From contig JANNBJ010000168.1 in the NCBI GenBank assembly GCA_031385325.1, positions 1 through 64,000 of the forward strand: a DNA stretch of 64,000 bases, given 5' to 3'. A program made the position numbers and the translations under genes. The stretch is from SYFY01 sp031385325. GTDB taxonomy: Bacteria; Pseudomonadota; Gammaproteobacteria; Pseudomonadales; Azotimanducaceae. How positions within the stretch are numbered: the stretch's first letter is position 1; each line of letters opens with the position of its first letter. Shown here piece after piece: positions 52,913 to 62,036 of the stretch. The notes below the pieces were generated by a model that was given only the letters and a program-made list of their open reading frames with translations, did no database searches and had not been told where the DNA came from.

Positions 52913-53332
52913 ATGAACGCAAGAATCGAATGGCAAGGGAAAGTACAGTTCAAAGCGGAAAGTGGCACCGGCCACACCGTGCTGCTCGATGGCCCGCCAG
53001 ACGCGGGAGGAGTGAACGCTGGCCCGCGGCCGATGGAGCTGTTGCTGATGGGCTTGGGAGGGTGTACCTCCTTTGACGTCGTCAACATTTTGACGAAATC
53101 ACGACAGAACGTGCGATCGTGTGTCACTGAATTGACAGCAGATCGAGCCGAGTCTACGCCACAGGTTTTTACCAGGATCCACATCCGGTTCATCGTCACC
53201 GGTGAAAATCTGGAAGAACGCAAAGTCGCGCGCGCAGTCGAGCTGTCCGCAGAAAAGTATTGCAGTGCATCGATCATGCTTGAAAAGGGTGGCGTCGAAA
53301 TTACACACAGCTTCAGTATCGAGCAGGGATAG
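52913..53332 (+). CDS. OsmC/YhfA-family protein
   Basis: 139-residue OsmC-fold protein. The two redox cysteines typical of the family are present in GLGGCTSFDVV and SAEKYCSASIML. YhfA, an OsmC relative, also neighbours crp in E. coli, so this is probably the orthologue. OsmC/Ohr proteins reduce organic hydroperoxides; YhfA itself is uncharacterised. It is followed three bases later by a VOC protein, suggesting co-transcription. Confidence 0.9.
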   Translation: MNARIEWQGKVQFKAESGTGHTVLLDGPPDAGGVNAGPRPMELLLMGLGGCTSFDVVNILTKSRQNVRSCVTELTADRAESTPQVFTRIHIRFIVTGENLEERKVARAVELSAEKYCSASIMLEKGGVEITHSFSIEQG

Positions 53333-53335
53333 ACC

Positions 53336-53731
53336 ATGGACAGCCTCAAGCCACATGCTGGCATTCGACACGTGGCCTTGTTTGTCAAAGATCTGGAAGC
53401 GTGCACCAGCTTCTATTGCGACGTTCTTGGCTATCGGGTGGAGTGGCATCCGGATTCCGACAACATCTACCTGTGCAGCGGATCTGACAACCTGGCTCTG
53501 CATCGAGCCAGGGAAGACACACCGACCGAGGGCGGGCGCCTGGATCACATCGGTATTCTGTTGCGTGATGCAGCACAGGTTGATCTCTGGCATGACCACT
53601 GCGTTCAACATCACGTTCTCATCGTTGCCACACCCAAAACTCATCGTGATGGCGCACGGTCGTTTTATTGCAAAGATCCGAGCGGCACCGTAGTGCAGTT
53701 CATCCACCATCCGCCAATTGCGGGAAATTGA
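53336..53731 (+). CDS. VOC-family (glyoxalase/bleomycin resistance) protein
   Basis: 131-residue vicinal-oxygen-chelate protein with two beta-alpha-beta-beta-beta modules. Likely metal ligands are the His in IRHVALFVKD and in LDHIGILL. The terminal ligand region DPSGTVVQF has Gln where many members have Glu, so metal binding may differ. Function is not predictable. ATG at 53336 directly follows the osmC-like gene, so the two may act together in detoxification. Confidence 0.85.
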   Translation: MDSLKPHAGIRHVALFVKDLEACTSFYCDVLGYRVEWHPDSDNIYLCSGSDNLALHRAREDTPTEGGRLDHIGILLRDAAQVDLWHDHCVQHHVLIVATPKTHRDGARSFYCKDPSGTVVQFIHHPPIAGN

Positions 53732-53747
53732 CGACTGATGCTGACAG

Positions 53748-54410
53748 TCAGATTCGGTAAGTGGTTGTCGTCATCACCCGCGACACCAGTCGCATGATGG
53801 ATCGGGTCAACCGCGGAAAAGCGACTCCACCAGCCCGCAAAGCATTTTCACCATGCGCAGTTTCATCCGCTCGCATGGTACTGACGATGGCGCGACTGCG
53901 TTGATCACCAGCAGGCAGCGAAGAAAGGTGATCTGACAGGTGGGCGGACACCTGTTCCTCCGTTGCTTCAACGAAGCCCAGACTGGTGCGATCTCCCAAT
54001 GCGCCGGTGACCAGGCCGATTGACCAGGAACCGGCGTAAAACAAGGGATTCAACACACTGGGTCTGGCATCGAGTTCATCCAGTCGGCTCTCACACCACA
54101 CCAGGTGATCGGTTTCCTCTCTGGCGGCATCAAGCAGCAATGCCCGCACCTCATCCTTGCGGGCGATCAACGCCTGACCTTCATATAACGCCTGAGCGCA
54201 CACTTCACCCGTGTGATTGATACGCATCAAACCGGCCGCGTGGCGTTTTTCCGCTGCGCTCAGATCACCATCTGCAATGTCGCTCGCCGGATTGGGCCGA
54301 ACCGCGGTCATGCGCCCAGCCAGCGTTCGCAGTCCTCGATCGAAGCCGAGGATGACTCGATCGCCCATTGTCAGGCTCTGCATCGGATTCGAAGATTTTT
54401 GATCGCTCAT
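53748..54410 (-). CDS. coq7: Demethoxyubiquinone hydroxylase Coq7
   Basis: About 220 residues. Di-iron monooxygenase that inserts the last hydroxyl in ubiquinone synthesis (the Coq7 alternative to UbiF). Carboxylate-bridged iron ligands are in RINHTGEVCAQAL, AAREETDHLVWCE, and RADETAHGENAL, a ferritin-like four-helix pattern. It implies oxygen-dependent ubiquinone synthesis. ATG at 54410; a TTG at 54434 is also in frame. It is divergent from the AAA+ gene, with a perfect palindrome in between. Confidence 0.93.
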   Translation of the reverse strand: MSDQKSSNPMQSLTMGDRVILGFDRGLRTLAGRMTAVRPNPASDIADGDLSAAEKRHAAGLMRINHTGEVCAQALYEGQALIARKDEVRALLLDAAREETDHLVWCESRLDELDARPSVLNPLFYAGSWSIGLVTGALGDRTSLGFVEATEEQVSAHLSDHLSSLPAGDQRSRAIVSTMRADETAHGENALRAGGVAFPRLTRSIMRLVSRVMTTTTYRI

Positions 54411-54443
54411 TTTGTGTGCCGGAGTTCCCTTCAACGCTCATGA

Positions 54444-54461
54444 ACCGATGTTAACATCGGT
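54444..54461. promoter_or_regulatory. Perfect 18-bp palindrome, candidate operator
   Basis: ACCGATGTTAACATCGGT reads the same on both strands with no spacer. It lies in the 90-base divergent space between coq7 and the Ycf46-like ATPase, 40 bases before the ATPase ATG. The symmetry suggests a dimeric regulator site; no candidate regulator family is assigned. Confidence 0.6.
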
Positions 54462-54500
54462 GTCGCTGCTTTCGTTGCACGGACTCAACTGCAGGGACCT

Positions 54501-55973
54501 ATGGCTGATACCAAGGACTTCGATCTAATTCTCGACGCACACATTCCGCTGATCGTCATCGAGTCGACTGACGAGCCGCGAGTGTTGTCACTCCTGCTCA
54601 ATTCGGCGATCCAGCGGCGCATGTCCTTTTACGAATGGTCGGCCACACGCGGGCTGCGGCTTGGTGGCTTCGGCAACCACTCGAGCGAGCAGACCCAGCT
54701 CACCGAACCCATCGAGGTTCTCAAGCACATCGCGCAGACACCTGGCCCAGCCATCTATGCACTGTGTGACTTCCACTCGTTTCTCGACAAGGAGCCTCTG
54801 CATGTCCGCTATCTGAAGGACATCGCTCTGGCCCATGAAAAGTTGGGTAACGTGGTGATCCTCGTCAGTCACGCATTCAAGATCGCGCCTGAGCTCGGCC
54901 GGTTTACGGCAAGCTTTACGCTACAGATGCCCACAGAAGATGAACTGATGGGCATGGTTCGTAAACAGGCTCAGTTGTGGTCGGAGCGCAACAAGGGGCT
55001 GAAGGTGCGGACCGACGCTACAACGCTCAAGAAGCTGATCGCCAATTTGCGCGGCATCTCGCACGCGGAAGCGCAAATCCTGATCGGTCAGGCCGTGCAC
55101 AACGATGGCGCCATCACCGAATCGGACATACCGGAGATCAACCGCCTGAAGTTCGACCTGCTGGATGCAGAAGGCGTTCTCCACTTCGAATACAACAGTG
55201 AACGATTCAGTAATGTCGCTGGATTGGACAATCTGAAAAGCTGGTTGAAACTCCGCGAAGCCACCTTCATCGAGAATCAACTGGATCGACCCAGAGGCGT
55301 GCTGCTGCTGGGTGTACAAGGCGGCGGGAAAAGTCTCGCGGCAAAAGCCATCGCCGGCTTCTGGGGATTGCCGCTGCTGCGTCTGGATTTCGGTACCCTC
55401 TACAATAAGTACTTCGGGGAGTCCGAGCGGAATCTGCGTCACTCTCTGCGTCAGGCGGAAATGATAGCGCCCTGCGTGTTGTGGATGGACGAGATCGAAA
55501 AAGGTCTGGCCACGGGTGACTCCGACAATGCAACCTCACACCGAATCCTCGGCACACTGCTGACGTGGATGGCGGAGTGCGACCAACCAGTCTTCATTGT
55601 CGCTACCTCCAACGATATCGGCAGGCTGCCACCCGAACTGGTTCGTAAAGGCCGCTTTGATGAAATCTTCTTTGTGGATCTTCCTGATGCGAAAGTTCGC
55701 GCCGAGATATTTCGGATCCATCTCAACAAACGGCAACTAGACGCCAAACTGTTTGACCTTACCGCCCTGGCTCACGCTGCAGAGGGTTTTACCGGCGCGG
55801 AAATCGAACAGGTAGTTGTGTCGGCTCGTTACGGGGCCGCTTCACGCGATCAGGATGTGAGCAACGCAGACCTGATTCAGGCGATTGAGAAAACCTATCC
55901 ACTGTCCGTATTGCACGCGGAGTCCATCAATTCGCTGCGTGACTGGGCTACCGGACGCACAGTCGCCGCTTGA
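54501..55973 (+). CDS. Ycf46-like AAA+ ATPase
   Basis: 490-residue AAA+ protein resembling the plastid/cyanobacterial Ycf46 family. The N-terminal part (1-230) is a family-specific region of degenerate AAA-like look (LIVIESTDEPRVLSLL, YALCDFHSFL). The C-terminal ATPase has Walker A GVQGGGKS (271-278), pore-loop region YNKYFGESERN, Walker B CVLWMDEIEK (325-334), sensor VATSND, and the arginine-finger region LVRKGRFDEIF. In cyanobacteria Ycf46 affects carbon uptake and photosynthesis; its role in heterotrophs is unknown. ATG follows GCAGGGA. Convergent with the cNMP-binding gene, eight bases away. Confidence 0.87.
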   Translation: MADTKDFDLILDAHIPLIVIESTDEPRVLSLLLNSAIQRRMSFYEWSATRGLRLGGFGNHSSEQTQLTEPIEVLKHIAQTPGPAIYALCDFHSFLDKEPLHVRYLKDIALAHEKLGNVVILVSHAFKIAPELGRFTASFTLQMPTEDELMGMVRKQAQLWSERNKGLKVRTDATTLKKLIANLRGISHAEAQILIGQAVHNDGAITESDIPEINRLKFDLLDAEGVLHFEYNSERFSNVAGLDNLKSWLKLREATFIENQLDRPRGVLLLGVQGGGKSLAAKAIAGFWGLPLLRLDFGTLYNKYFGESERNLRHSLRQAEMIAPCVLWMDEIEKGLATGDSDNATSHRILGTLLTWMAECDQPVFIVATSNDIGRLPPELVRKGRFDEIFFVDLPDAKVRAEIFRIHLNKRQLDAKLFDLTALAHAAEGFTGAEIEQVVVSARYGAASRDQDVSNADLIQAIEKTYPLSVLHAESINSLRDWATGRTVAA

Positions 55974-55981
55974 CGGATTGG

Positions 55982-56890
55982 TCAGTCTGCAACCGCGACT
56001 GCCTTGAAACCAGCCTGACAGAGCATCAACGCGGTGAGCGCTCGTTGTGCTTCGTTGCCACCCACCACGAAGTGCTGTTGACCCCGACCAAACCGATGCA
56101 GCTGCTGTCGCAAGGTTTCGGTTGAAACGTTGATGGCATCGTCCACCGGCTGCAAGCCGATATTGACCAGCAAGCCGCGTCCGGGCCGGTTGGTGTACTC
56201 AACCAGACTCTTCAGTAACAAGTCGTTGAACAATGCCCGAGGCAACACCAGAACATTGCCTGGTTCGAGCATGGTGACCGTCGCATTTCGCCCGAGGCCG
56301 GTCACCAGTGCATCTTCGCCAAAAAAATCACCAGGGCTCAGATACGCCAGCGTTCGTCGCCCGCGATGCACCACGGCGTGGCCAGCGGCCAACACGAAGC
56401 AGCAATCGGCCGATTCTCCCTGACGCACTATCACGGCGCTCTTTTCATACGCCTTTGGTGTCAGACCGACGAGCAGGGTCTGCCACTCTTGTGTGGTCAG
56501 TAGTTGCATCATGGGTGAGCCAAGAAATCTGGTCTCCCATGACTCACGAACGTCACTCACACCCGGCGCACCATTCAGCGTAAACAGAAAGGCAATCCGA
56601 TCCCAGTCAACCTGTAATAGTCGAGAGACTTCACAGGTGCGAATCGAACCAACGCCAGGGTAGAGGCGCTCTGCCGCGCGCTTGCTGCGATGATCAAACA
56701 CCGCTTGCGGTTCTGTGGTTCGGACACAACCGGCGATCAAATAGAACCGGCCAGGCAGTTGCCGTCGTTGCGCAAGGACACACCGATCCGCTGCAACGAC
56801 CACTTCCCGGGAGTGTTTAAGCACGGTCGCCAGGACGTCGCGCTCGGCAAGTCGGAAATCACTGAAACGACGAAGTTCTTCCACATTCAT
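55982..56890 (-). CDS. Cyclic nucleotide-binding protein with degenerate rhodanese domain
   Basis: 302 residues in three parts. Residues 1-115 look like a decayed cNMP-binding fold (FYLIAGCVRTT). Residues 125-230 form a good cNMP domain with the phosphate-binding cassette GDFFGEDALVTGLGRNATV (187-205). Residues 238-302 resemble a rhodanese domain (GLLVNIGLQPVDDAINVS and a C-terminal LCQAGFKAVAV), but the catalytic-cysteine loop reads VGGNEAQRA, so no sulfurtransferase activity is expected. There is no helix-turn-helix, so it is not a CRP-like DNA binder. Probably a sensor; partner unknown. Confidence 0.8.
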   Translation of the reverse strand: MNVEELRRFSDFRLAERDVLATVLKHSREVVVAADRCVLAQRRQLPGRFYLIAGCVRTTEPQAVFDHRSKRAAERLYPGVGSIRTCEVSRLLQVDWDRIAFLFTLNGAPGVSDVRESWETRFLGSPMMQLLTTQEWQTLLVGLTPKAYEKSAVIVRQGESADCCFVLAAGHAVVHRGRRTLAYLSPGDFFGEDALVTGLGRNATVTMLEPGNVLVLPRALFNDLLLKSLVEYTNRPGRGLLVNIGLQPVDDAINVSTETLRQQLHRFGRGQQHFVVGGNEAQRALTALMLCQAGFKAVAVAD

Positions 56891-56955
56891 GCGGACATCC
56901 TGCGCCGAAGACGCGCTAGGCGAGAGCGACTACCCGCACGGACGATGTGAGCCCT

Positions 56956-58239
56956 TCACCCCTGCTCGCGTGCGATTGCTCGATAGCCGATATCGCGCCG
57001 GTAATGCGCCTTGTCGAAGCTGATCTGCGCTATACCTGCGTAGGCCTGTGCCTGTGCTGCACGCACGGTGTCCCCGAGGCCGACGACACACAACACTCGT
57101 CCACCGCTTGTGACCACCTCACCGGCGGTGATCCTGGTGCCTGCATGAAAGACCTTGGCACCCGTATCGCCGACACGATCAAGCCCTTTGATGGGATCTC
57201 CGGAACGATAGACCCCGGGATAACCTCCAGCGGCCATCACCACCCCTACAGCTGCACGAGAATCAAACTCGAGCGTCGTGCCGGCCAGCCGTTGATCAAC
57301 TGCGGCGTTGCATATCTCAACGAGGTCCGTGTGTAGTCTGGACAGAACCGGTTGCGCCTCCGGATCGCCAAATCGGCAATTGAATTCAACTACGCGTGGA
57401 TTGCCGTCTGCGTCGATCATCAATCCGGCATAGAGAAAACCGGTGAACGGCGAGCCCTCAGCAGCCATTCCTTGCAGTGTCGGCAGGATGATCCGCTCCA
57501 TGGCACGCTCATGTACCGACGCATCCACCACGGGTGCTGGGCTATAGGCACCCATCCCGCCTGTGTTGGGGCCGCGGTCACCATCGTCGACCGTCTTGTG
57601 ATCCTGCGAACTGGCAAACGGCAGCGCCGTCACCCCATCGCAGACACAGATGAAACTCGCCTCTTCACCAACCATGAACTCTTCGATAACCAGGCGAACC
57701 GAGCCATCCAGTTGGCCGTCGGCAAAGACGTCATCAACCGCTGCGTGCGCTTCATGAAGGGTCAGCGCGACCACCACACCTTTGCCAGCCGCCAGCCCAT
57801 CTGCCTTGATGACAATGGGTGCACCTTTTTCATTGATCCACGCATGGGCTGCCACCGGCTCTGCAAACGCACGCCAATCCGCGGTCGGAATCGAGTGACG
57901 GGTGAGAAAAGACTTGGCGAACGATTTCGAACTCTCAAGGCGTGCTGCTCGCTGCGTCGGTCCGAAACATCGGAGGCCAGCTTCGACAAAGCGATCCACC
58001 ACACCTGCCGCGAGCGGAATTTCCGGACCGACAATAGTGAGATCAATCTTCTCCGCCAGGGCTAACGCGACCAGTTCATCGATCGCATCCACCGCCACCG
58101 GTACATTGCGGACTTTGTGTTCCGTCGCAGTGCCTGCATTCCCTGGCGCGACCAGCACCACGCTCACCTGCGGACTCTGCGCTGCTTTCCACGCCAGCGC
58201 ATGCTCACGCCCGCCAGCTCCGATCACCAGGATTTTCAT
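56956..58239 (-). CDS. purD: Phosphoribosylamine-glycine ligase
   Basis: 427-residue ATP-grasp enzyme, step two of purine synthesis. It opens ILVIGAGGREHALAWK and has PIVIKADGLAAGKGVVVA (ATP-grasp), DHKTVDDGDRGPNTGGMGAYSP in the substrate region, and EFNCRFGDPEAQ as metal ligands. It follows purH by 35 bases on the same strand, the usual purH-purD pair. Confidence 0.97.
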   Translation of the reverse strand: MKILVIGAGGREHALAWKAAQSPQVSVVLVAPGNAGTATEHKVRNVPVAVDAIDELVALALAEKIDLTIVGPEIPLAAGVVDRFVEAGLRCFGPTQRAARLESSKSFAKSFLTRHSIPTADWRAFAEPVAAHAWINEKGAPIVIKADGLAAGKGVVVALTLHEAHAAVDDVFADGQLDGSVRLVIEEFMVGEEASFICVCDGVTALPFASSQDHKTVDDGDRGPNTGGMGAYSPAPVVDASVHERAMERIILPTLQGMAAEGSPFTGFLYAGLMIDADGNPRVVEFNCRFGDPEAQPVLSRLHTDLVEICNAAVDQRLAGTTLEFDSRAAVGVVMAAGGYPGVYRSGDPIKGLDRVGDTGAKVFHAGTRITAGEVVTSGGRVLCVVGLGDTVRAAQAQAYAGIAQISFDKAHYRRDIGYRAIAREQG

Positions 58240-58274
58240 GGTTTAGACTTTGTCCTCAGCCGGTGGACAGGAAT

Positions 58275-59810
58275 TCAGTGCCGAAAGTGACGCACACCGG
58301 TAAAGATCATGGCCATGCCATGTTCATCGGCCGCAGCAATGATTTCCGCATCACGCATTGAACCGCCCGGTTGGATCACCGCGGTTATTCCGGCCGCAGC
58401 AGCGGCATCGATACCATCGCGGAACGGAAAGAACGCGTCCGAGGCCATCACCGAACCCCTGACTTCCAGACCTTCCTCCTGCGCCTTGAGCGCCGCTATC
58501 TTCGCGCTGACCACTCGACTCATCTGTCCCGCGCCAACACCGATCGTCTGTTGGTGACGGGCATAAACGATTGCATTGGATTTGACAAACCAGCCAACGC
58601 GCCAGGCAAATTCGAGATCTGTCATTTCGCTGGCGGAGGGTGAACGTTGGCTGACCACTTTCAGGCCGTCAGCGCTGAAGCAGAGTTCATCAGCTTCCTG
58701 GACCAGGAGCCCACCACCAACTCGCTTGTAGTCGCGACCGCGTTTTATGCCCGCCCAGTTTCCACACGCGAGCAATCGAACATTCTTCTTGGTTCTCGCA
58801 ACGGCAACTGCATCCTCATGCACTACAGGCGCAATCACCACCTCAACAAATTGCTGTTCCAGAATTGCTGATAGCGTCGCACCGTCCAGCGGCTGGTTGA
58901 ACGCGATGATGCCGCCAAATGCGGACGTGGGATCAGTTGCGTAGGCTCGCTCATAGGCTTCGAGCGGTGATTTGCCAATGGCAACACCACAGGGGTTGGC
59001 ATGTTTGACGATGACACACGCACAGCCTGTAAACACCTTGACGCACTCCAGCGCCGCGTCTGCATCCGCAACATTGTTGTACGACAACTCTTTGCCTTGC
59101 AGTTGGGTAAGCGTCGCAACTGTTCCCACTGGCGCATTCACCTCTCGATAGAACGCGCCGCCCTGATGCGGATTCTCGCCATACCGCATGTCTTGCAGCT
59201 TGTTCCAGGTGAGGGTGATCGACTCCGGGAACAGTTCATCGCGACTCAAATAGTTCGAAACGACAGCATCATATTGGGCGGTGTGGCGGAACGCTTTTGC
59301 GGCATATCGACGACGTGCATCCCGGTCGATGCCCGCGCCAGACACCATGGAGAGCACCTGCGCGTAATCGTTGGGATCAACAACAACCAGCACATCCGCG
59401 TGGTTCTTGGCAGCCGATCGGACCATTGCAGGCCCTCCGATGTCGATGTTCTCGATGGCAAGTTCATCGGTCACATCGGCGCGGACAATGGTCTGCGCAA
59501 ACGGATACAGATTGACGACCACCAGATCGATCGGCGCGATCTCATGGGCCTTCATCACACCTGCATCGACATGTCGTCGACCGAGGATGCCGCCATGGAT
59601 CTTTGGGTGCAGTGTCTTCACCCGGCCATCCATCATTTCCGGAAAGCCGGTATGGTCGGCCACTTCGCGAACCGACAAGCCAGCCTCGACCAGCACACGA
59701 TGAGTTCCTCCAGTACTGAGCAACTCGACACCCGCCGCAGCCAGCCCGCGTGCCAGATCGACGACCCCAGTTTTATCGGAAACACTCAAAAGCGCTCGAC
59801 TTGGCTTCAC
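58275..59810 (-). CDS. purH: Bifunctional AICAR formyltransferase / IMP cyclohydrolase
   Basis: 511-residue enzyme for the last two purine steps. The N-terminal cyclohydrolase (1-195) has LLSVSDKTGVVDLA, LLSTGGTHRVL and MMDGRVKTLHPKIHGG. The C-terminal transformylase has RYGENPHQ, the catalytic Lys-His in VIVKHANPCG, and FPFRDGIDAAA. GTG at 59810 overlaps the dusB stop (GTGA). fis, which often sits between dusB and purH, is absent. Confidence 0.96.
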   Translation of the reverse strand: MKPSRALLSVSDKTGVVDLARGLAAAGVELLSTGGTHRVLVEAGLSVREVADHTGFPEMMDGRVKTLHPKIHGGILGRRHVDAGVMKAHEIAPIDLVVVNLYPFAQTIVRADVTDELAIENIDIGGPAMVRSAAKNHADVLVVVDPNDYAQVLSMVSGAGIDRDARRRYAAKAFRHTAQYDAVVSNYLSRDELFPESITLTWNKLQDMRYGENPHQGGAFYREVNAPVGTVATLTQLQGKELSYNNVADADAALECVKVFTGCACVIVKHANPCGVAIGKSPLEAYERAYATDPTSAFGGIIAFNQPLDGATLSAILEQQFVEVVIAPVVHEDAVAVARTKKNVRLLACGNWAGIKRGRDYKRVGGGLLVQEADELCFSADGLKVVSQRSPSASEMTDLEFAWRVGWFVKSNAIVYARHQQTIGVGAGQMSRVVSAKIAALKAQEEGLEVRGSVMASDAFFPFRDGIDAAAAAGITAVIQPGGSMRDAEIIAAADEHGMAMIFTGVRHFRH

Positions 59811-60754
59811 TCGTTGATCTCCCGTTCGATCATTTGTTGCAAAAAAAGGCGTTGCGACCGGGCGTCTTCCACAGCGTTGAAGTCAGGGATGTAGTCGCTC
59901 AATCCGAGGTTTCGCAAGTAGGCGATCACATGTTTTCTGGCCAGCCGATATCCATCCACTTGCGTATAAAAATCATGCATCAGTTCGAGATGCTCGAGCA
60001 TGATCTCGCACTGACGACGACGCGATGGTGCAGGCTGCCCGGCAAGCACACCCGGCAACCAAGGCGCGCCGACGGCGCTTCGGCCAATCATCACCCCACT
60101 GGCACCGGTTGCGAGCAGCACCTGAGACATCTTCTCGCTGCTGTCGATGTCACCATTGGCGATCACCGGAATGTGGAGATCAGCTCGAATGCGACCAATG
60201 GTTTCGTATTCCGCCTCACCGAGGAATCGACATGCGCGGGTGCGGCCGTGGACCACCAGACTTTGTGCGCCTGCCTGCTCCGCTATTCGGGCAACCAGCA
60301 AACCATTGCGATCATCAGGGCGCAAACCGGTGCGGATCTTCGCAGTAACAGGTACACACACGGCCGCGACCACCGCTTCAATGATTCGACCAACTAGACT
60401 CGGATCGCCCAGCAATGCCGATCCTGCAGCTCGATTGCAGACCTTCTTGGCCGGACAGCCAAAATTGAGGTCGATGATCTCTGCCCCTTCATCCACCTGG
60501 CGGCGCGCAGCGTTCGCCACCACCGCAGGCTCGCTCCCCGCCAGCTGAATGACGCAGGGGCCAGCATCGGCGGCATGTCGACGGCGTTGCGTAGACTTGG
60601 GGGTCTTCCAGAGATTTTCAGCGGACGCCGTCATTTCGCCAGTTGTCAGTCCGCCACCCAACATCCACACCATGCGCCGCATGGGATAGTCGGTATACCC
60701 GGCCATCGGCGCGAGAAATACGGGGTTACGAAGCCTGACAGCACCGATATTCAC
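59807..60754 (-). CDS. dusB: tRNA-dihydrouridine synthase B
   Basis: 315-residue FMN-dependent Dus enzyme that reduces uridine in the tRNA D-loop. Motifs: PVFLAPMAGYTDYPMR (FMN), IDLNFGCPAKKVCNRAAGSALL with the catalytic Cys split here as GCPAKKVC, VTAKIRTG, and VVHGRTRACRF. I chose GTG at 60754 (MNIGAVRLRNP), which matches DusB N-termini; GTG at 60769 is also possible. It is directly upstream of and overlaps purH. Confidence 0.94.
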   Translation of the reverse strand: MNIGAVRLRNPVFLAPMAGYTDYPMRRMVWMLGGGLTTGEMTASAENLWKTPKSTQRRRHAADAGPCVIQLAGSEPAVVANAARRQVDEGAEIIDLNFGCPAKKVCNRAAGSALLGDPSLVGRIIEAVVAAVCVPVTAKIRTGLRPDDRNGLLVARIAEQAGAQSLVVHGRTRACRFLGEAEYETIGRIRADLHIPVIANGDIDSSEKMSQVLLATGASGVMIGRSAVGAPWLPGVLAGQPAPSRRRQCEIMLEHLELMHDFYTQVDGYRLARKHVIAYLRNLGLSDYIPDFNAVEDARSQRLFLQQMIEREINE

Positions 60755-60842
60755 AGCAGTTGGGGTCACCAGTTGAGGCGCGCATTGTAGTGCGCGGCGC
60801 TGGTTTTGCCATGGCGCCGCCATTCCATCAGCCGGTGATCTG

Positions 60843-62036
60843 CTACTTCAAAGTAATTTCGTAGCTATAGGCCAATGTGCCTGGGTCGGTGACGGCCAGA
60901 GAGATTCGCACCGGCGTCTTTCTGGGAATTGCGGTTGCATTCGTCATATCACCGGCCAGGTACTGAACCGGTGTAAATCGTTTCCACGCCACACGATCCC
61001 CCGCGGGCGTGCTGAAGGTGATTTCGATATCCGGAAACGCCTGATCGAAGGTACCGGAATTCACCAGCAGAAGATCGATCTGGCGGATTTCCGGACGATC
61101 AGGATGGGCCCTGACGACCACGTTGGTGAGCAACAACTGCGACAGATCGCGCAGCGGCTCCAGCTTGCACCCGACCACCTCGCAGACCTGTTCCGGGAGC
61201 CATCGTTTTTCAGGATCAGAAATCCAGGACGGCAGCAGGTACCAAACTACCTGGCCTGCGATCAGCACAAGGGCGACGATGAACAAAGCTCCACGCCACC
61301 TTTGGAAGCGGGATCGTGGTGGCGCTTCCAGAGCCACCGACGCCAGGTCTTCGACAACTCGAGGCTGCATCGGCTGCGATGCTGTGACCGGGTCGCTCCT
61401 GGTCTGCTTCGGCGATCCTGGCTCGGGCGACTCCGCCTGCGCGGCAGATTCGAGCTCGCCCGACTCCGCAATCGACTCCTCGAGCGCTGTCTCGTGCGAG
61501 AGCCGATCGAATGGATCAATCGGCAATTCAACTTCAATGGTCTGCGCTTCCAGCCAGTCCTGATTTTCAGGCAGGTCGAGCTCGCTCAACGCGCTATCCC
61601 TGAGTTCCAGCTCGGGTTCTGGTACTGGCGCCACCACTTCGTCATCGGCTTCGATGGCCGGCACAATGTCCTCGACAGATTGGGGAACCTCACTGTCGGC
61701 GCTGATGACGTCCGGCGCGTCACCGGGATCGTTTGAACCCGCGTTTTCCTGCACCGGAACCACTGGTTCGTCTGGCGCAGGCACACTGACTTCGTCAAGC
61801 TCGAACTCGTCTATCTCACCAAGCAACTGGTCGATGGACTGATCCGGATTGGCAAGTGCGACATCCTGTTCAAGATCCCACTGGAGATGATCGATACCAA
61901 CAAACACGGTCAGACAAGCACCGCAGCGAACCCGACCCTTGGCTACTTGCAGTTGTGCTTCCGAGACTCGAAATCGAGTACTGCAATGCGGGCAGCGCGT
62001 CACCAGTGGTTCGAGATCTTCCATGGATTCCGTCAT
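60843..62036 (-). CDS. Zinc-ribbon (MJ0042) and DUF3426 membrane protein
   Basis: 397 residues. An N-terminal zinc ribbon has CPHCSTRF and CGACLTVF (two CxxC). A long acidic low-complexity linker (about 75-235, rich in Glu, Pro and Asp) follows, then one membrane helix (GALFIVALVLIAGQVVWYLL, about 265-284). The C-terminal DUF3426 domain is periplasmic or exported (CEVVGCKLEPL ... PRKTPVRISLAV). It is conserved between prmA and dusB in many gammaproteobacteria, but its function is unknown. ATG at 62036 overlaps the prmA stop. Confidence 0.87.
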   Translation of the reverse strand: MTESMEDLEPLVTRCPHCSTRFRVSEAQLQVAKGRVRCGACLTVFVGIDHLQWDLEQDVALANPDQSIDQLLGEIDEFELDEVSVPAPDEPVVPVQENAGSNDPGDAPDVISADSEVPQSVEDIVPAIEADDEVVAPVPEPELELRDSALSELDLPENQDWLEAQTIEVELPIDPFDRLSHETALEESIAESGELESAAQAESPEPGSPKQTRSDPVTASQPMQPRVVEDLASVALEAPPRSRFQRWRGALFIVALVLIAGQVVWYLLPSWISDPEKRWLPEQVCEVVGCKLEPLRDLSQLLLTNVVVRAHPDRPEIRQIDLLLVNSGTFDQAFPDIEITFSTPAGDRVAWKRFTPVQYLAGDMTNATAIPRKTPVRISLAVTDPGTLAYSYEITLK

